A stretch of DNA of 31,240 nucleotides from positions 1-31,240 of the forward strand of contig JBICIE010000012.1 of assembly GCA_043101635.1 (NCBI GenBank). The letters are read 5' to 3'. The notes under the pieces are model-generated. The model saw only the letters and a list, made by a program, of their open reading frames with translations, was not told where the DNA came from and searched no databases. The translations under genes were made by a program, and so were the position numbers. This DNA is from CAYMJK01 sp043101635 (GTDB lineage: Bacteria > Planctomycetota > Phycisphaerae > Phycisphaerales > UBA1924). This document shows, in pieces, positions 30,460 through 31,240 of this stretch (the stretch's first letter is position 1; every line of letters starts with the position of its first letter).

Positions 30460-31240
30460 GACTGCTCTTCCAGGCGCTTGATCGCCCTGCGCAGGTCGCG
30501 CAGCGTGCTGGCGAGTTTGCGCAGGGCGGCCATGTTCGGCAACTGCTCGCGCATGTTCATGGCGGGGGCGCCGATCCACGACTCGCCCGGCGGCACGTTG
30601 TTCATCACGCCCGAGCGTGCCCCGATGCGGGCCCCGGCGCCGATGGTGAGATTATCGCTGACGCCGACGTTGCCGCCGAGCGTCGCGCCGTCGCCGATGC
30701 GGACCGATCCGCTCAGGCCCGACTGGCCGCAGATGACGACGGAGCGGCCGATCTCGCAGTTGTGCGCGATCTGCACCAGGTTGTCGATCTTGGCGCCGTC
30801 TGCGATGATGGTCGGCCCGAGCTTGCCGCGGTCCACGCAGGAGCAGGCGCCGATCTCGACATCGCTGCCGATGCGCACCGAGCCGACGTGCGGGATCTTG
30901 ATCAGTCCGGCGCCGCCCGGCGCCGGCAGGTAGCCGAAGCCGTCGGCGCCGATGACGGTGTTGGCGTGGATGATGGAGCGCTGGCCGACCTCGCAGCGGT
31001 CCAGCACGCGCACGCCGGGGTGGAGCGTGGCGCCGGCGCCGATGCGGGCGTCGCGCCCGATGTAGACCTGGGCGATCAGCAGTGCGCCTTCGCCGATCGA
31101 GGCGCCCGCGCGCACCACGCACTGCGGACCGATGTGCGCCGACGGCGCGACCTGCGCCCCCTCCTCCACCACGGCGCTGGGATCGCGACCGGGGGCGCGG
31201 GCGGGACCGGCGGCCTGCTCGGCGGCGATCTGGAGCAGGC
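30456..31240 (-). CDS. lpxD: UDP-3-O-acylglucosamine N-acyltransferase LpxD (5' end beyond window)
   Basis: The frame is open to the right edge, so the N-terminal uridine-binding domain is cut off. The visible 261 residues are a left-handed beta-helix of hexapeptide repeats (VRIGDGATLGGNVGVSDNLT and others). The catalytic His lies in VQIAHNCEIGRSVVICGQSG, the region of E. coli LpxD His239, and the upstream IIHANTVIGADGFGY is typical of the family. The C-terminal helix ALRKLASTLRDLRRAIKRLE ends the protein. LpxD adds the N-linked acyl chain after LpxC, so the pair works in consecutive steps, and the 4-nt overlap suggests translational coupling. Confidence 0.95.
   Translation of the reverse strand, partial: LLQIAAEQAAGPARAPGRDPSAVVEEGAQVAPSAHIGPQCVVRAGASIGEGALLIAQVYIGRDARIGAGATLHPGVRVLDRCEVGQRSIIHANTVIGADGFGYLPAPGGAGLIKIPHVGSVRIGSDVEIGACSCVDRGKLGPTIIADGAKIDNLVQIAHNCEIGRSVVICGQSGLSGSVRIGDGATLGGNVGVSDNLTIGAGARIGARSGVMNNVPPGESWIGAPAMNMREQLPNMAALRKLASTLRDLRRAIKRLEEQS

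Overview
The window is high-GC bacterial DNA, most likely from a planctomycete of the class Phycisphaerae. The main evidence is five secreted proteins that end in, or run into, the same duplicated C-terminal module (about CDGxGxLDFFDFLCFQNxFAAG, twice). As I recall, NCBI calls this the 'GC-type dockerin' and it is typical of Phycisphaerales. A prepilin-like protein with a C-terminal FVDGH motif, and lpxC/lpxD for lipid A, fit this placement. No rRNA, tRNA, IS element, phage gene or CRISPR array was seen.

Layout. 1-3564 (minus): two secreted dockerin proteins, a parallel beta-helix protein cut by the left edge and a beta-propeller protein. 3778-4398 (minus): a small membrane protein. 4462-11039 (plus): a nonulosonic (sialic-type) acid and glycosylation cluster. 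It starts with a 1181-residue fusion of a DUF115/Maf-like domain, a nucleotidyltransferase-like domain and a radical-SAM/SPASM-like domain that has lost its cluster cysteines. This is followed by neuA-, neuB- and neuC-like genes with 1-nt overlaps, except for a hairpin-bearing gap before neuC. 11168-12182: an HDOD signalling gene with a structured 3' region and a strong terminator. 12192-13022 (minus): a PhnP-like metallo-hydrolase. 13023-13749: a gene-poor stretch with an octamer tandem repeat. 13750-17620: a pseudopilin-like gene and an 871-residue PstS-like protein carrying two kinds of dockerin, then a strong terminator. 17801-20685: a complete arsenic operon (arsR, arsC, acr3, arsM) whose promoter and operator overlap the arsR start codon. 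20729-22849: a GT2 glycosyltransferase ending in a dispersed palindromic element, a PilZ protein and an HU-type protein. 22945-25078: an outer-membrane beta-barrel candidate, then arfB-tsaB. 25191-27575: a small dockerin protein, a D-2-hydroxyacid dehydrogenase, clpS and a second HU. 27737-31240 (minus): a seven-repeat beta-propeller dockerin protein, a one-blade propeller remnant, lpxC and the 3' part of lpxD.

How the parts work together. NeuC, NeuB and NeuA form a minimal route to a CMP-activated nonulosonate. The Maf-like fusion is the plausible transferase, probably acting on flagellin or another surface protein. The ars operon couples sensing, arsenate reduction, arsenite export and arsenite methylation. 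The dockerin proteins look like a shared surface-display or secretion class, but no cohesin partner is in the window. The best candidate for something undescribed is the DUF115 / nucleotidyltransferase / cysteine-less radical-SAM fusion at the head of the sialic-acid operon.
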